Origin: Gramella sp. MT6
Lineage (GTDB): Bacteria; Bacteroidota; Bacteroidia; Flavobacteriales; Flavobacteriaceae
DNA: 64,000 nt
Direction of reading: 5' to 3'
NCBI RefSeq assembly: GCF_019357415.1
Contig: NZ_CP048410.1
Coordinates: 3,188,501-3,252,500, forward strand
Within the stretch, counting starts at the first letter, position 1. Every line of letters begins with the position of its first letter. Positions 50,389 through 59,655 of the stretch are shown in pieces. The notes beneath the pieces are model-generated. The model did no database searches. It was not told the origin of the DNA and worked only from the letters and a program-made list of their open reading frames with translations. The translations under genes and the position numbers were made by a program.

Positions 50389-50721
50389 TTAATCCAGTTT
50401 CAAAGATTCTCCAGTTTTAATTCGGAAGGCATCTTCAATACCGGAAAGGTAAATGATTCCGTCACCGGGTTCAGTTGTTTTAGCATTCTCAAGGATAATA
50501 TCTATTGCTGATTGTGCTTCTTCGTTTTGACATACCAGTTCTAACTTTACCACAGGGCTGTCGGTGACACGGAAATCCAAAGAAGGCGACGCACCTTTTG
50601 CTTTAAATGCCCCGGTACCTTCCCCCTGGGAAAGCGTCATACTTTTGAATCCGCTTTCGCTAAGGGATTCTATCACTTTTTGAACCCGTTTTGGTTTTAT
50701 AAATGCTTTTACTTCTTTCAT
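50389..50721 (-). CDS. PII-like signal protein of a metal efflux operon
   Basis: The 110-residue protein starts with KEVKAFIKPKRVQKVIESLSESGFK and has the PII-like core (VVKLELVCQNEEAQSAIDIILENAKT and GDGIIYLSGIEDAFRIKTGE). GDGxIxxxxxxxxxRIRTGE is the PII/GlnK C-loop signature, here with IYLSGIEDAFRIKTGE. The T-loop is short. PII-like proteins beside RND metal pumps are thought to sense a small ligand or metal. Lies between czcB and the Fur pair in the same orientation. Confidence 0.8.
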   Translation of the reverse strand: MKEVKAFIKPKRVQKVIESLSESGFKSMTLSQGEGTGAFKAKGASPSLDFRVTDSPVVKLELVCQNEEAQSAIDIILENAKTTEPGDGIIYLSGIEDAFRIKTGESLKLD

Positions 50722-50822
50722 CGCTGTTTTATTAATTCTTTATTAAGGATGAACCCTCTGGAATTTTTATTAAGACAAACCTTTTACAGAGAGCCCATCC
50801 GTCTAAATTTTTAAAGCTCTAT

Positions 50823-52046
50823 TTAATGACCATGAGAGGTTTGGCTTTTCTGCATTTCAGATACCAGGTAATAGGCATTGTTATAAGCAACTAACGTACC
50901 TTCTGGAAGGGGCTCCAGCAGCTTAATTTCAATCCATCCATCTTCAATTATCCCAGTCCTTATCTGCACCGGTTTTAATTCCCATTGTGTTTTACCTTCT
51001 TCCTGATGTTTTTGAGCCGTAAAGATGTAAGGATTTCCCTCTTCTTCTATCACTGCCGCTTCTGGTAATGCAGGTACTGCCGCTTCTCCTGTCCTGATTT
51101 TACCTTTGATATACATTCCTGGAATGAGGTAACCTTCCTTATTATCTATCTCTGCGTGTACATGTACCGCTTTAGGATTTTGTTCAAATTGCTTCCCTAC
51201 AGAATATATTTTTCCTGTAAGATTACTTCCGGGGACTGACTCTAGCCTTAAAGAAATCTTTTGGCCTTCCTTCACCTTATAAATATCTTTTTCAAAAACC
51301 ATTAAATCGGCATGCACGTGTTCATTATCCACTACCATAAACATGCTCGTTTGTGGTTCTACATATTGGCCAATTTGCACCTTAACTTTTTCAATATAGC
51401 CTTCTATAGGGCTTACTACTGGAATATATTCATACAGGTTACCATTTCTTACCTGGGAGGCACCCAAGTTTAACTGTCTTAATTGGGATTCGTAACCACT
51501 TACCTCTCCCTTTACCGACTGAAAATCTGCCTGGGTTTGTTGAAACGACTTTCCTGAACCAACTTCTGCCTCGTACAATCGCTTCTGTCTTTCAAATTCC
51601 TTTTCTAAAAACTGCATCCGGTTATAAGCATTTATATAGTCCGTTTGTATTTTCGTCAAGTTAGGATGGGATAGATACGCCAGTACCTGACCTTTATTTA
51701 CCTTATCACCTTCAATAACTTTTATTGAATTAATATTCCCGCCTAAGACAGCCGTTACGGTAGCTTCATATTGAGGAGGAACCTCTAATTGTCCATTTGC
51801 TTCTACTATTCCTGATAATGCTTTACTTGGTAAGGTATCCACTTTGACCCCTAAACTATTGAATTTCATTTCTGAAAGATGAACCGAGCGCATCCCGCCT
51901 TCTTCTCCTTCAGGTTCTTCTTCATTCGTAGTTGAATCTTCAGTTTCGTGAGAAGTTGTTTCTGATGTATCAGAATTTTCTTTACACCCAAAGAACAGGC
52001 TGAATGATAGGGCAAGCATTAGAATATTTATTGATCTTTTATTCAT
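50823..52046 (-). CDS. CzcB-type periplasmic adaptor (lipoprotein)
   Basis: The 407-residue protein has a signal peptide ending FFGC (about Cys21), an acidic linker (residues 24-52), and a membrane-fusion core with helical hairpin (NRMQFLEKEFERQKRLYE) and barrel domains. It connects the CzcA-type pump, encoded 19 bases upstream, to the outer-membrane channel. A C-terminal MQKSQTSHGH is His-bearing. It belongs with the Zn/Cd/Co-type set. Confidence 0.85.
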   Translation of the reverse strand: MNKRSINILMLALSFSLFFGCKENSDTSETTSHETEDSTTNEEEPEGEEGGMRSVHLSEMKFNSLGVKVDTLPSKALSGIVEANGQLEVPPQYEATVTAVLGGNINSIKVIEGDKVNKGQVLAYLSHPNLTKIQTDYINAYNRMQFLEKEFERQKRLYEAEVGSGKSFQQTQADFQSVKGEVSGYESQLRQLNLGASQVRNGNLYEYIPVVSPIEGYIEKVKVQIGQYVEPQTSMFMVVDNEHVHADLMVFEKDIYKVKEGQKISLRLESVPGSNLTGKIYSVGKQFEQNPKAVHVHAEIDNKEGYLIPGMYIKGKIRTGEAAVPALPEAAVIEEEGNPYIFTAQKHQEEGKTQWELKPVQIRTGIIEDGWIEIKLLEPLPEGTLVAYNNAYYLVSEMQKSQTSHGH

Positions 52047-52065
52047 ATCGTTTTTCTTTCTAATT

Positions 52066-55000
52066 TTAGTTTGATTTTTCGAGGTAATATTCTAGTTGAT
52101 AACGGCTATCGAGATAATTATCAAAAGCACTCCAAGCATTTACCTCGATTCTAATGGCATCTCTTATATTTTGAAGGAAGGTTACATAATCTATAGCACC
52201 TTCCTTAAAAGCCAATACAGATCCTTCCTGTTGCTCTTTAGCCAAGGGAAGCGCTTCATCCTTATAATAATTCCATGAATTTCTCCATTTGATGAATTCT
52301 TCCCGCATATTTTTATAGGCAGTTTCCAATTCGAGTTTATCCTGATAAAAATTTTGTTCTGCAATCTTTCGATTCACTTGTGCTTCCTGAGTACGGCCTA
52401 ATTCAGGTCCAAAGAATAACGGAATTTGAATTCCTATTTGATATTGGAAGAAACCCGATTGTCCATTAATTTCCTGCCTGGCATATTGTCCCTGAAATTT
52501 TGGTAGAAATTCAGATTTCCGTTCTCTGGTTAAAGCTTTTGCAACATTAACTCTCTGTTCTGAAACCTCAAGAGCCGGGTGGGTTTTGAGTGACTCTGTC
52601 AGAAAATTTAAAGGTTCATCTAATGCTTCGGCAGGTAAATCTTGTACATCATAGATCGAATCACTAACAAACCATAAATTTAAACGCTGCAATGATTTCA
52701 GGTAATTTCGATAAGCTTGTTCCAGTTGTATTTTTACTTCGTTTCCCTGATTGGACGTAGCAAGATACTCCAGTTTAGAAGTAGCTTCTGTCTCATATCG
52801 GATTCTTGCAGCCCTTTCAATGTCTTCAAAAATTGAATCCATTTTCTTATATACCTGATACCTCTTTCTACTAGTATAAACTGAAGTCCAGGCCCTGCTT
52901 ACTTCACGTTCCACTTCTAAGATATTTAGTTCTAAAGCATTTTCAGCAAGTGCCATCCGTTCTTTTTGCAATTTTAACCGGGGGGCAATTCCAAAAACAT
53001 CTATACCTTGTTGTTGAACACCAATTTGAGTATAAATCCCATCTGAACCATTTCCTACCTCTTCTTTTCCAGTAAAGATTTGGGTATTCCCAAAATCATA
53101 AGCGGTTTTACGCAGTACTTCTTCACTTTCAATTTCGAGTTGAGCAGCTTTAAGCTGAGGAAAGTTTTTGATGGCTTTTTCCCTGGCTTTTTCCAAACTT
53201 ATAGTCTGTAAAGTATCCTGTTGTGGATATTCAGATGAAACAACATCAGATTGTGCATTTACGGATAAGGTTCCGCCTAACATCAAGCCAATTATCAAAA
53301 TCGTAGCTAAAGAGCGCATATTGGAAGAACCTAATTTATTCTGTTCTTTTTTCTCTCGCTTTCTTTCCACGAATGTATATAATACTGGTAATACAACGAG
53401 GGTAAGCAGTGTAGCCGTAAGCATACCACCTATTACAACCGTAGCAAGTGGTTGTTGAACTTCTGCACCGGCAGATGTGGAAAATGCCATTGGTAAAAAA
53501 CCGAAAATATCTGTGGTTGCTGTTAACATAATAGGTCGTATTCGTTCTTTGGTTCCTGTAAAAATTCTATCTTTTATACTAGTTACTCCTTCTTCTTTTA
53601 AAGAATTGAATCTATTTATTAGTACCAGTCCGTTTAAAACTGCAACCCCAAACAGTACAATGAAGCCTACACCAGCGGAAATGCTAAATGGCATACCTCT
53701 TAACCAAAGGGCAAAAACACCTCCGATAGCAGCCAATGGTATCGCCATATAGATCATGATAGATTGGGAAAAAGATTTTAAGGCAAAATATAGAAGCACG
53801 AAAATCAGAAATAAGGCTATCGGTACCACAATCACTAATCGATCTTTGGCACTCTGAAGGTTTTCGAACTCCCCTCCATAAGTAATATAATAACCGGGTG
53901 GCAATTCTAATTCCTCATCTAATTTTTGCTGGATGTCGTTAACCACTGACTCTACATCCCTTCCCCGTGCATTTACACCCACATAGGTTCTTCTGTAGGT
54001 GTCATCTCTCGAAATTTGCATAGGTCCCGGAACGTATTCAATATCTGCTATTTCTTTGATTGGTACCTGGGTTCCATCTGGAAGGTCGATATACATTCCT
54101 CGTAAGTCATCAATATTCTTTCTATGGTCTTCATCAAATCTTACAACTAAATCGAATCGTTTTTCACCTTCAAAGATGACCCCGGCCGTTCCTCCAGCAA
54201 AAGCAGTACTTATATAATCATTGACTTTCTGAATATCCAGTCCATACTGGGCAATTTTATCACGGTTAAATCTAACTGTCATTTGTGGGAGGCCAGATGT
54301 TCTCTCCGCGTTTACATCACCAGCTCCAGGGACGGTTTGGATAATATTGGCCATTTCCTGTACCTTTTCTGACAATACTTCTAAATCTTCACCATATAAC
54401 TTTACCGCAATATCTTCTCTAACCCCTTCTAATAACTCATTAAACCTCAATTCTACAGGTTGGGTAAACACTAAATTAACACCCGTAAGATCTTCATTTA
54501 GTTTTTCCTTGATCTGTTCAATAAGTCCTTCCTTGGTTTCAGAAGTTTCCCATTTGTCCTTATCCTTTTCCAAGATTAGATACATATCTGCGATATCCAT
54601 GGGCATTGGATCGGTAGGAATATCAGCCACTCCAATACGTGCCGTAGCCGTTTTAATTTCTGGAAAGTTTTCTAAAAGTATATTTTCAATTTTTTTTGAA
54701 ACTTCTATAGACTCTGTTAATGAACTACCTGGTCTAATCAAAGCCTGCATGGCAATATCCCCTTCATCAAGTTGAGGCACAAATTCTCCTCCCATTCTCG
54801 AAAAAAGAAAACCGGCTATCACAAGTAAAACAGCGGCAGATCCAATTACAATCAGTTTCAATTTTAATGCTCCTTTTAATAAAGGCATGTATACTTTTTG
54901 TATTCCGCCAATTATTCTGTCACTTATTTTCTCCAGCCATCGTTCAAACTTTCCAAACCAGTTCTTTTTATTCTGAATTGGTTTCATAAATAAGGCAGAC

Positions 55001-56499
55001 ATCATAGGGACATAAGTAAGGCATAAGAAGATAGCACCTATCATGGCAAATCCAAAAGTGTACGCCATTGGCTTAAACATTTTACCTTCTACCCCGGTAA
55101 GAAAAAGAATGGGTGTAAATACGATAAGTATAATAATTTGTCCAAAAAATGCAGAGCTCATCATCGTGCTCCCAGCATCATAGGCTACTTCATCCATTTT
55201 AGCCTGATTGAATTTCACCTTGCCAGATCTTATCCGTTTTTGTATTTCATATACGGTTCCCTCGATGATAATCACTGCACCGTCTATAATGATTCCAAAA
55301 TCGATTGCCCCCAAACTCATTAGATTGGCCCAGACATTGAATTGCTTCATTAAAATAAAAGCAAAAAGCAGTGATAAGGGAATAGTGGTAGCAGTAATAA
55401 GTCCACCTCTTAGACTACCTAATAACAATACCAGGGCAAAAATCACTATCAATGCACCTTCCAGTAAATTTGTTTTAACAGTATCGGTTGTTCGTGCTAT
55501 TAACTCACTTCGATCAATAATTGGCTCTATGGTCAAACCTTCAGGAAGTGACTTCTCGACTTCAGCCATACGATCCTTGACATCCTGAATGACCGCGTTG
55601 GGATTAGCACCTTTCAGCATCATAATAATTCCTCCAACGGCTTCTTCCCCATCCTGGGTAAAAGCTCCGTATCGTACCTGATTTCCAAACTGAACATTTT
55701 CCGCAACATCACCAATCGTGATCGGGATTGCATTTTCTGTAGTAATGGCAATTTTCTTGATGTCCTCCAGTGAACGGATTAAGCCCTCACCTCTAATAAA
55801 ATTTGACATTTTATTTTTCTCGATATAAGCCCCACCGGTATTCACATTGTTTCGTGCCAGCGCCTCATAAACTTCAGAGATGCTTGTACCCATACTGTTT
55901 AATTTCTCTGGGTTGATTGCAACCTCATATTGTTTTATGGAGCCTCCAAAAGAATTTACTTCAACCACGCCCTCCAGTAAGGTAAGTTGCCTTTTTACTA
56001 TCCAGTCCTGAATAGTTCGAAGTTCCATGGGGGAATATTCAGTTTCGTATCCTTCTTTTGGTTTAATGGTATATTCATAAATTTGACCTAATCCGGTTGA
56101 AATAGGTCCCATAGCAGGACTTCCAAATTTGTCGGGAATAGTTTCACCCAATTCGTTAAGTTTTTCCTGTACAAGTTGTCGAGGGAGGTATGTCCCCATA
56201 TCATCTTTGAAGACAATAGTAACTACAGAAAGGCCAAAGCGTGAAATAGAGCGAATCTCTGTAACCCCAGGTAAATTACCCATCGAAAGTTCTACGGGAT
56301 AGGTTACAAATTGTTCTATATCTTCTGTGGCAAGATTTGGTGACTGGGTGATCACCTGAACTTGATTGTTAGTAATATCTGGTACCGATCCCAGATTTAC
56401 GGTAGACATGGACCAAATACCAGTACCTATAAGTGCTAAGGTGAGTAGCCCAATAATAAATTTATTATTAATGGAAAATGAAATGATTCTATTGATCAT
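52066..56499 (-). CDS. CzcA-type RND pump fused to a TolC/CzcC-like domain (1477 aa)
   Basis: Residues 1-1050 form a CzcA pump, with fourth-helix motif GAIDFGIIIDGAVIIIEG. Residues about 1061-1083 are a hydrophobic segment resembling a signal peptide (MRSLATILIIGLMLGG, then SVNAQ at the end). Residues 1085-1477 are an outer-membrane-efflux TolC-like domain with two helical hairpins. One protein can hardly span both membranes at once without processing, and the NAQ site looks like a signal-peptidase cleavage site. Fused CzcA-CzcC is known in Bacteroidota. It is the second gene of the cluster, after the DUF6660 gene. Confidence 0.85.
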   Translation of the reverse strand: MINRIISFSINNKFIIGLLTLALIGTGIWSMSTVNLGSVPDITNNQVQVITQSPNLATEDIEQFVTYPVELSMGNLPGVTEIRSISRFGLSVVTIVFKDDMGTYLPRQLVQEKLNELGETIPDKFGSPAMGPISTGLGQIYEYTIKPKEGYETEYSPMELRTIQDWIVKRQLTLLEGVVEVNSFGGSIKQYEVAINPEKLNSMGTSISEVYEALARNNVNTGGAYIEKNKMSNFIRGEGLIRSLEDIKKIAITTENAIPITIGDVAENVQFGNQVRYGAFTQDGEEAVGGIIMMLKGANPNAVIQDVKDRMAEVEKSLPEGLTIEPIIDRSELIARTTDTVKTNLLEGALIVIFALVLLLGSLRGGLITATTIPLSLLFAFILMKQFNVWANLMSLGAIDFGIIIDGAVIIIEGTVYEIQKRIRSGKVKFNQAKMDEVAYDAGSTMMSSAFFGQIIILIVFTPILFLTGVEGKMFKPMAYTFGFAMIGAIFLCLTYVPMMSALFMKPIQNKKNWFGKFERWLEKISDRIIGGIQKVYMPLLKGALKLKLIVIGSAAVLLVIAGFLFSRMGGEFVPQLDEGDIAMQALIRPGSSLTESIEVSKKIENILLENFPEIKTATARIGVADIPTDPMPMDIADMYLILEKDKDKWETSETKEGLIEQIKEKLNEDLTGVNLVFTQPVELRFNELLEGVREDIAVKLYGEDLEVLSEKVQEMANIIQTVPGAGDVNAERTSGLPQMTVRFNRDKIAQYGLDIQKVNDYISTAFAGGTAGVIFEGEKRFDLVVRFDEDHRKNIDDLRGMYIDLPDGTQVPIKEIADIEYVPGPMQISRDDTYRRTYVGVNARGRDVESVVNDIQQKLDEELELPPGYYITYGGEFENLQSAKDRLVIVVPIALFLIFVLLYFALKSFSQSIMIYMAIPLAAIGGVFALWLRGMPFSISAGVGFIVLFGVAVLNGLVLINRFNSLKEEGVTSIKDRIFTGTKERIRPIMLTATTDIFGFLPMAFSTSAGAEVQQPLATVVIGGMLTATLLTLVVLPVLYTFVERKREKKEQNKLGSSNMRSLATILIIGLMLGGTLSVNAQSDVVSSEYPQQDTLQTISLEKAREKAIKNFPQLKAAQLEIESEEVLRKTAYDFGNTQIFTGKEEVGNGSDGIYTQIGVQQQGIDVFGIAPRLKLQKERMALAENALELNILEVEREVSRAWTSVYTSRKRYQVYKKMDSIFEDIERAARIRYETEATSKLEYLATSNQGNEVKIQLEQAYRNYLKSLQRLNLWFVSDSIYDVQDLPAEALDEPLNFLTESLKTHPALEVSEQRVNVAKALTRERKSEFLPKFQGQYARQEINGQSGFFQYQIGIQIPLFFGPELGRTQEAQVNRKIAEQNFYQDKLELETAYKNMREEFIKWRNSWNYYKDEALPLAKEQQEGSVLAFKEGAIDYVTFLQNIRDAIRIEVNAWSAFDNYLDSRYQLEYYLEKSN

Positions 56500-56625
56500 A
56501 TAAAAAAATTAATTCAGTTAAACATCTCGATAATCCCTGGGTAAAGAGAATCGATATCGCCGTGCGCTCTGGAAGAACCAGGACTTTAGCAAAAAAGGAT
56601 ATAACTATCCTATAAAAAAACTGAA

Positions 56626-56943
56626 TTAAACTTTTGGAGGATCTAAAAAGGAAAGTATAGGTTCTTCCACTGAACTATCAAAATGAAGAAAAGCTTTTGA
56701 TGGAATTTCCGCAATTAAAGGTTTGAAGTGTGAGGAACCAAAGTCAACTGTGTGCACATGACAGCAATGGCAACTACAAAAAGGAGGGCATAAATCCGCT
56801 ACTTGGTCATGTGAATGATCTATATCTAAATTCTGGGTAGCAACCATAGTTACTTCTGAGCCAGAATTAACTTGGGAAGTATCACTGTCATTACAGGCTA
56901 ATAAATTAAGCCCCAGTACATATAAAGATAATATGAATGCCAT
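56626..56943 (-). CDS. DUF6660-type exported Cys/His protein
   Basis: Starting at ATG 56943 the product has 105 residues; a longer frame to 57009 would start before the promoter. A signal peptide (1-17, LLAC) leads to a mature part with HSHDQ, CPPFCSCHCCHVHT and a tail FLDPPKV. This matches the DUF6660 family, found in front of czc-like operons in Bacteroidota. The Cys/His cluster suggests metal binding in the periplasm. It is the first gene of the efflux cluster, separated from the fused pump gene by 126 bases. Confidence 0.8.
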   Translation of the reverse strand: MAFILSLYVLGLNLLACNDSDTSQVNSGSEVTMVATQNLDIDHSHDQVADLCPPFCSCHCCHVHTVDFGSSHFKPLIAEIPSKAFLHFDSSVEEPILSFLDPPKV

Positions 56944-56956
56944 TATTTTCACATTA

Positions 56957-56991
56957 CAAAGATAATTAAATAGGCATGCACAGGGTGTGCA
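56957..56991 (-). promoter_or_regulatory. Promoter and palindrome of the czc-type cluster
   Basis: On the minus strand TATCTTTG (56957-56964) is the -7 box, seven or eight bases before the predicted mRNA start and close to the ATG at 56943. The perfect inverted repeat TGCACA-GGG-TGTGCA (56977-56991) lies 12 bases upstream of the box, where a repressor or an activator could act. The -33 TTG is 25 bases away (long). Confidence 0.55.
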
Positions 56992-57009
56992 AAAAAATAG
57001 CTGAGGCAA

Positions 57010-57310
57010 TTATTGTGCAAAAATCATAACAATAAATGGATGTAATCTCAAAGTAATTTTTAAGGTTCTATTCGGATATACCTTGTACCATTTAAGAATG
57101 TATAATATTTCTGACATTAAATGCAAAACTATCTTGAACAATATGAAACAATTGATTTTTAATACTATAGTGAAATTTTTTTTGTTAAATACATAAAAAC
57201 CTGGTTATATTTTTAATTTTTATATAGGTCTTGTTATCCTGTGGATTAATATGCATTATGTTTTAATTTTACAAACTCTTTAGTCCGTTATTCTTAGTTC
57301 TTAAATTTAT
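57010..57310. other. AT-rich intergenic DNA, nothing recognised
   Basis: No open frame with protein-like composition and no known RNA was seen between the efflux cluster and the PepSY gene, apart from the terminator at its edge. Confidence 0.5.
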
Positions 57311-57339
57311 AAAAAAAGGCTGCCTCAATTGAAGCAGCC
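57311..57339 (-). terminator. Terminator after the SusC/SusD/PepSY operon
   Basis: GGCTGC and GCAGCC arms (57318-57323, 57334-57339), with a partly paired TTCAATTGAG centre, form a strong stem. On the minus strand seven T (57311-57317) follow. It ends the operon 36 bases beyond the last stop. Confidence 0.9.
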
Positions 57340-57374
57340 CATTTTTGGCTAATTATTTATTTAAGATTTAAAAC

Positions 57375-58118
57375 CTAATGAGAAGCTACTGCCTTCTTCT
57401 TTTTGTTTTTTTTCTTCTTTTTATTAGTGAATTTCCTAATTGTTGGAGATGAGGTATACCACAGCAAGAATCCACTTAAAACCGTAATAAGACCGAGTAA
57501 AGAAAATGCTCTTAAAATTATATTATTAAAATCATCTCTACCTTCGTAATCCATGGTATGAGTCATCCATAAAAAATCGAACCAGCGCCAATCTCGGTGC
57601 CTAAGCGTTCTAAAAGCTCCATCAGCTTCAGAGACATAAGCCTTAATGTTTTCAGAAGTGTTATATGAAATAACATAAGCTGGAAGTGGTCTTCCGCGAT
57701 ATTCATGATGTTCTCCGGTAGAGGTTATTCTTTCAATTCCAGTCACCTCTAACTCATCAATCATATGTTGATTGGCAACTTGAACTGCTTCTGTTTCGGA
57801 TAAACTCTCTTTAATCTCTCCTGTCCTAGCATTCTGAAGAATTTCTTCGTTAATCCAGTAATAAGGTTCCCCAGCAACTTCTTTTAATTGTAAAGAATTA
57901 ATCTCAATTTCAGGACTAAATTCTGCGGGACTTCCAAGCCCTGAAAAATTGGGATGTTTCATTTCTGTTTTAAGAAATTGATCTCCGTGTATTTCATCTA
58001 TATCGGTCCAGCTGAAGTATAAACCACTTACCGTCCACATTATAAATTGTATACCTATAAAAATACCCAGGTATCTATGTGCCTGTCTTATTTTCAGGGC
58101 TGTTTTTCTTTTTACCAT
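57375..58118 (-). CDS. PepSY-domain membrane protein (247 aa)
   Basis: One N-terminal helix (about 15-35), a periplasmic PepSY-type region (about 40-190) with EHHEYRGRPLPAYVISY and a C-terminal helix (about 205-228) followed by an unusual Lys-run (KKKKKNKKKKK). It is shorter than the 355-residue PepSY protein at 27038. It follows susD by 70 bases on the same strand, so it is likely part of an uptake operon with SusC/SusD and the HYC_CC_PP-like protein. Confidence 0.75.
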   Translation of the reverse strand: MVKRKTALKIRQAHRYLGIFIGIQFIMWTVSGLYFSWTDIDEIHGDQFLKTEMKHPNFSGLGSPAEFSPEIEINSLQLKEVAGEPYYWINEEILQNARTGEIKESLSETEAVQVANQHMIDELEVTGIERITSTGEHHEYRGRPLPAYVISYNTSENIKAYVSEADGAFRTLRHRDWRWFDFLWMTHTMDYEGRDDFNNIILRAFSLLGLITVLSGFLLWYTSSPTIRKFTNKKKKKNKKKKAVASH

Positions 58119-58188
58119 AATTATTTGATAATAAAGAGATAGTCATTGAATTCTAAGACTATCTCATTTTAGATTTTTATTTATTTTT

Positions 58189-59637
58189 TTAGTATCCTTC
58201 TGTTTGTTCCATTCCGGATGCCTCTACTTCACTGGCAGGAATTGGGCAGATTGTCCTGTAATCTGTAGCTTGAATATCTAAATTCGACACATCGACACCT
58301 GTATTTACGTGCTCTTCCACAGGACGTGCAATATCTTTGCCTCTTCGTATATAGTCATAAATTCCATGGCCTTCCAATGCCAACTCTCTTCTTCTTTCTT
58401 GTGCAATTCGCTCTTTTAGCAAATCACCAGTTTCATTAACCATGTTAGAGGAAAAATCGGTAGTTCTGTTTTCTATAAGCGTATTAAGGAAGTCCTGTGC
58501 TTCTGTCTCGCCACCGCCGGCACCATTTACTGCTGATTCAGCCGCAATTAAATACATTTCAGATAATCTAATAACCGGAATATTGTGGGCACTTAATCCG
58601 CCTCCATCACTACGATTAATGTACTTAATAAATGCTTGCTGGGTACCTTCCTTATCTTCTTCAAGCAATGCGGCTCTTGGATCACCTTCATAGGCACTTA
58701 ATAATTCAATAAAAGTTTTAGTAGCGATTATATCTCCCTGACCTCCATTCTTAAAATCAAATTGGGCTCCCAGCCCGTTACTACCCAAAGAATTCTGGCT
58801 TGTAATGCTTAATTCGAAGATAGATTCGGAATTATAATCTTCAAATGCATAAGAATCCACTCCCATAAGATTTTCTGCCCCTCTGGTAGCAATTACTTCT
58901 TTTGCATATTTAAGAGCGTTTTCCCAATCTTGCTGATACAGGTATACCCTTGCCAATAAGGCCGTAACTCCGGTTTTTGTTAAATACTGGGTGCTTCCTT
59001 GTGACCAACTATTTTCCTCTAATAAACTAAGCGAATTTTGCATATCACTAATAATCTGCTCATAAGTCTCTCCAAGACTACTTCTTTCTGTTACTATCTC
59101 ATCCGAAGAAAGTTTCAAAGGTAATCCCTGTGCTGCTGCGCCCTCCCTTATCCATGGGTAGGAGAAAGTTCTTGCCAGATCAAAATATATCATACCTCTT
59201 AAACCCAAAGCTTCACCTAAGATCTCTTGCTTTTGCGCTTCGTTCCCTTCAGCTGCTTCAATATTATTAATAATAAGGTTTAGGTTATTTATAGATTTAA
59301 AGGATTGAATCCACAAATCTTCGCAGCTTCCGCTACTATTACTACTTTCTTCATACTTATAAGCAATCAACTCATAATTCCTGGGGTTGAAAGTAGTTTT
59401 CACAAATCTAAAATCTGTACCTTTTACGGCCGCCCTTTTGTATAAAACCCTTCCCAGATAAGTATTACGTGAAATCTCGTTGTAAGTTCCGGTTAATAGT
59501 TTATCGAGTTTTTCTACTGAATTCAGTACCAGGTTCTCTGAGATAACATGATCTGGTCTTTGGTCCAGCAGATCTTCGCTGCAGCCTTGGAACATTACTA
59601 ATCCTAAGATTAGAATACTGTTTTTAAATATTTTCAT
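58189..59637 (-). CDS. SusD/RagB-family outer-membrane lipoprotein
   Basis: The 482-residue precursor has a lipobox FQGC (Cys19) and the SusD fold: N-terminal DLLDQRPDHVISENLVLNSVEKLDKLLTGTYNEI and the TPR-like core with ALGLRGMIYFDLARTFSYPW. A conserved C-terminal helix contains RIAQERRRELALEGHGIYDYIRRGKD. SusD caps the SusC channel and binds ligand on the cell surface. It follows susC by 18 bases. Substrate may be a metal complex or peptide rather than glycan, judging by neighbours (PepSY, HYC_CC_PP). Confidence 0.88.
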   Translation of the reverse strand: MKIFKNSILILGLVMFQGCSEDLLDQRPDHVISENLVLNSVEKLDKLLTGTYNEISRNTYLGRVLYKRAAVKGTDFRFVKTTFNPRNYELIAYKYEESSNSSGSCEDLWIQSFKSINNLNLIINNIEAAEGNEAQKQEILGEALGLRGMIYFDLARTFSYPWIREGAAAQGLPLKLSSDEIVTERSSLGETYEQIISDMQNSLSLLEENSWSQGSTQYLTKTGVTALLARVYLYQQDWENALKYAKEVIATRGAENLMGVDSYAFEDYNSESIFELSITSQNSLGSNGLGAQFDFKNGGQGDIIATKTFIELLSAYEGDPRAALLEEDKEGTQQAFIKYINRSDGGGLSAHNIPVIRLSEMYLIAAESAVNGAGGGETEAQDFLNTLIENRTTDFSSNMVNETGDLLKERIAQERRRELALEGHGIYDYIRRGKDIARPVEEHVNTGVDVSNLDIQATDYRTICPIPASEVEASGMEQTEGY

Positions 59638-59655
59638 TTGAATGCGTTTTAAGTT

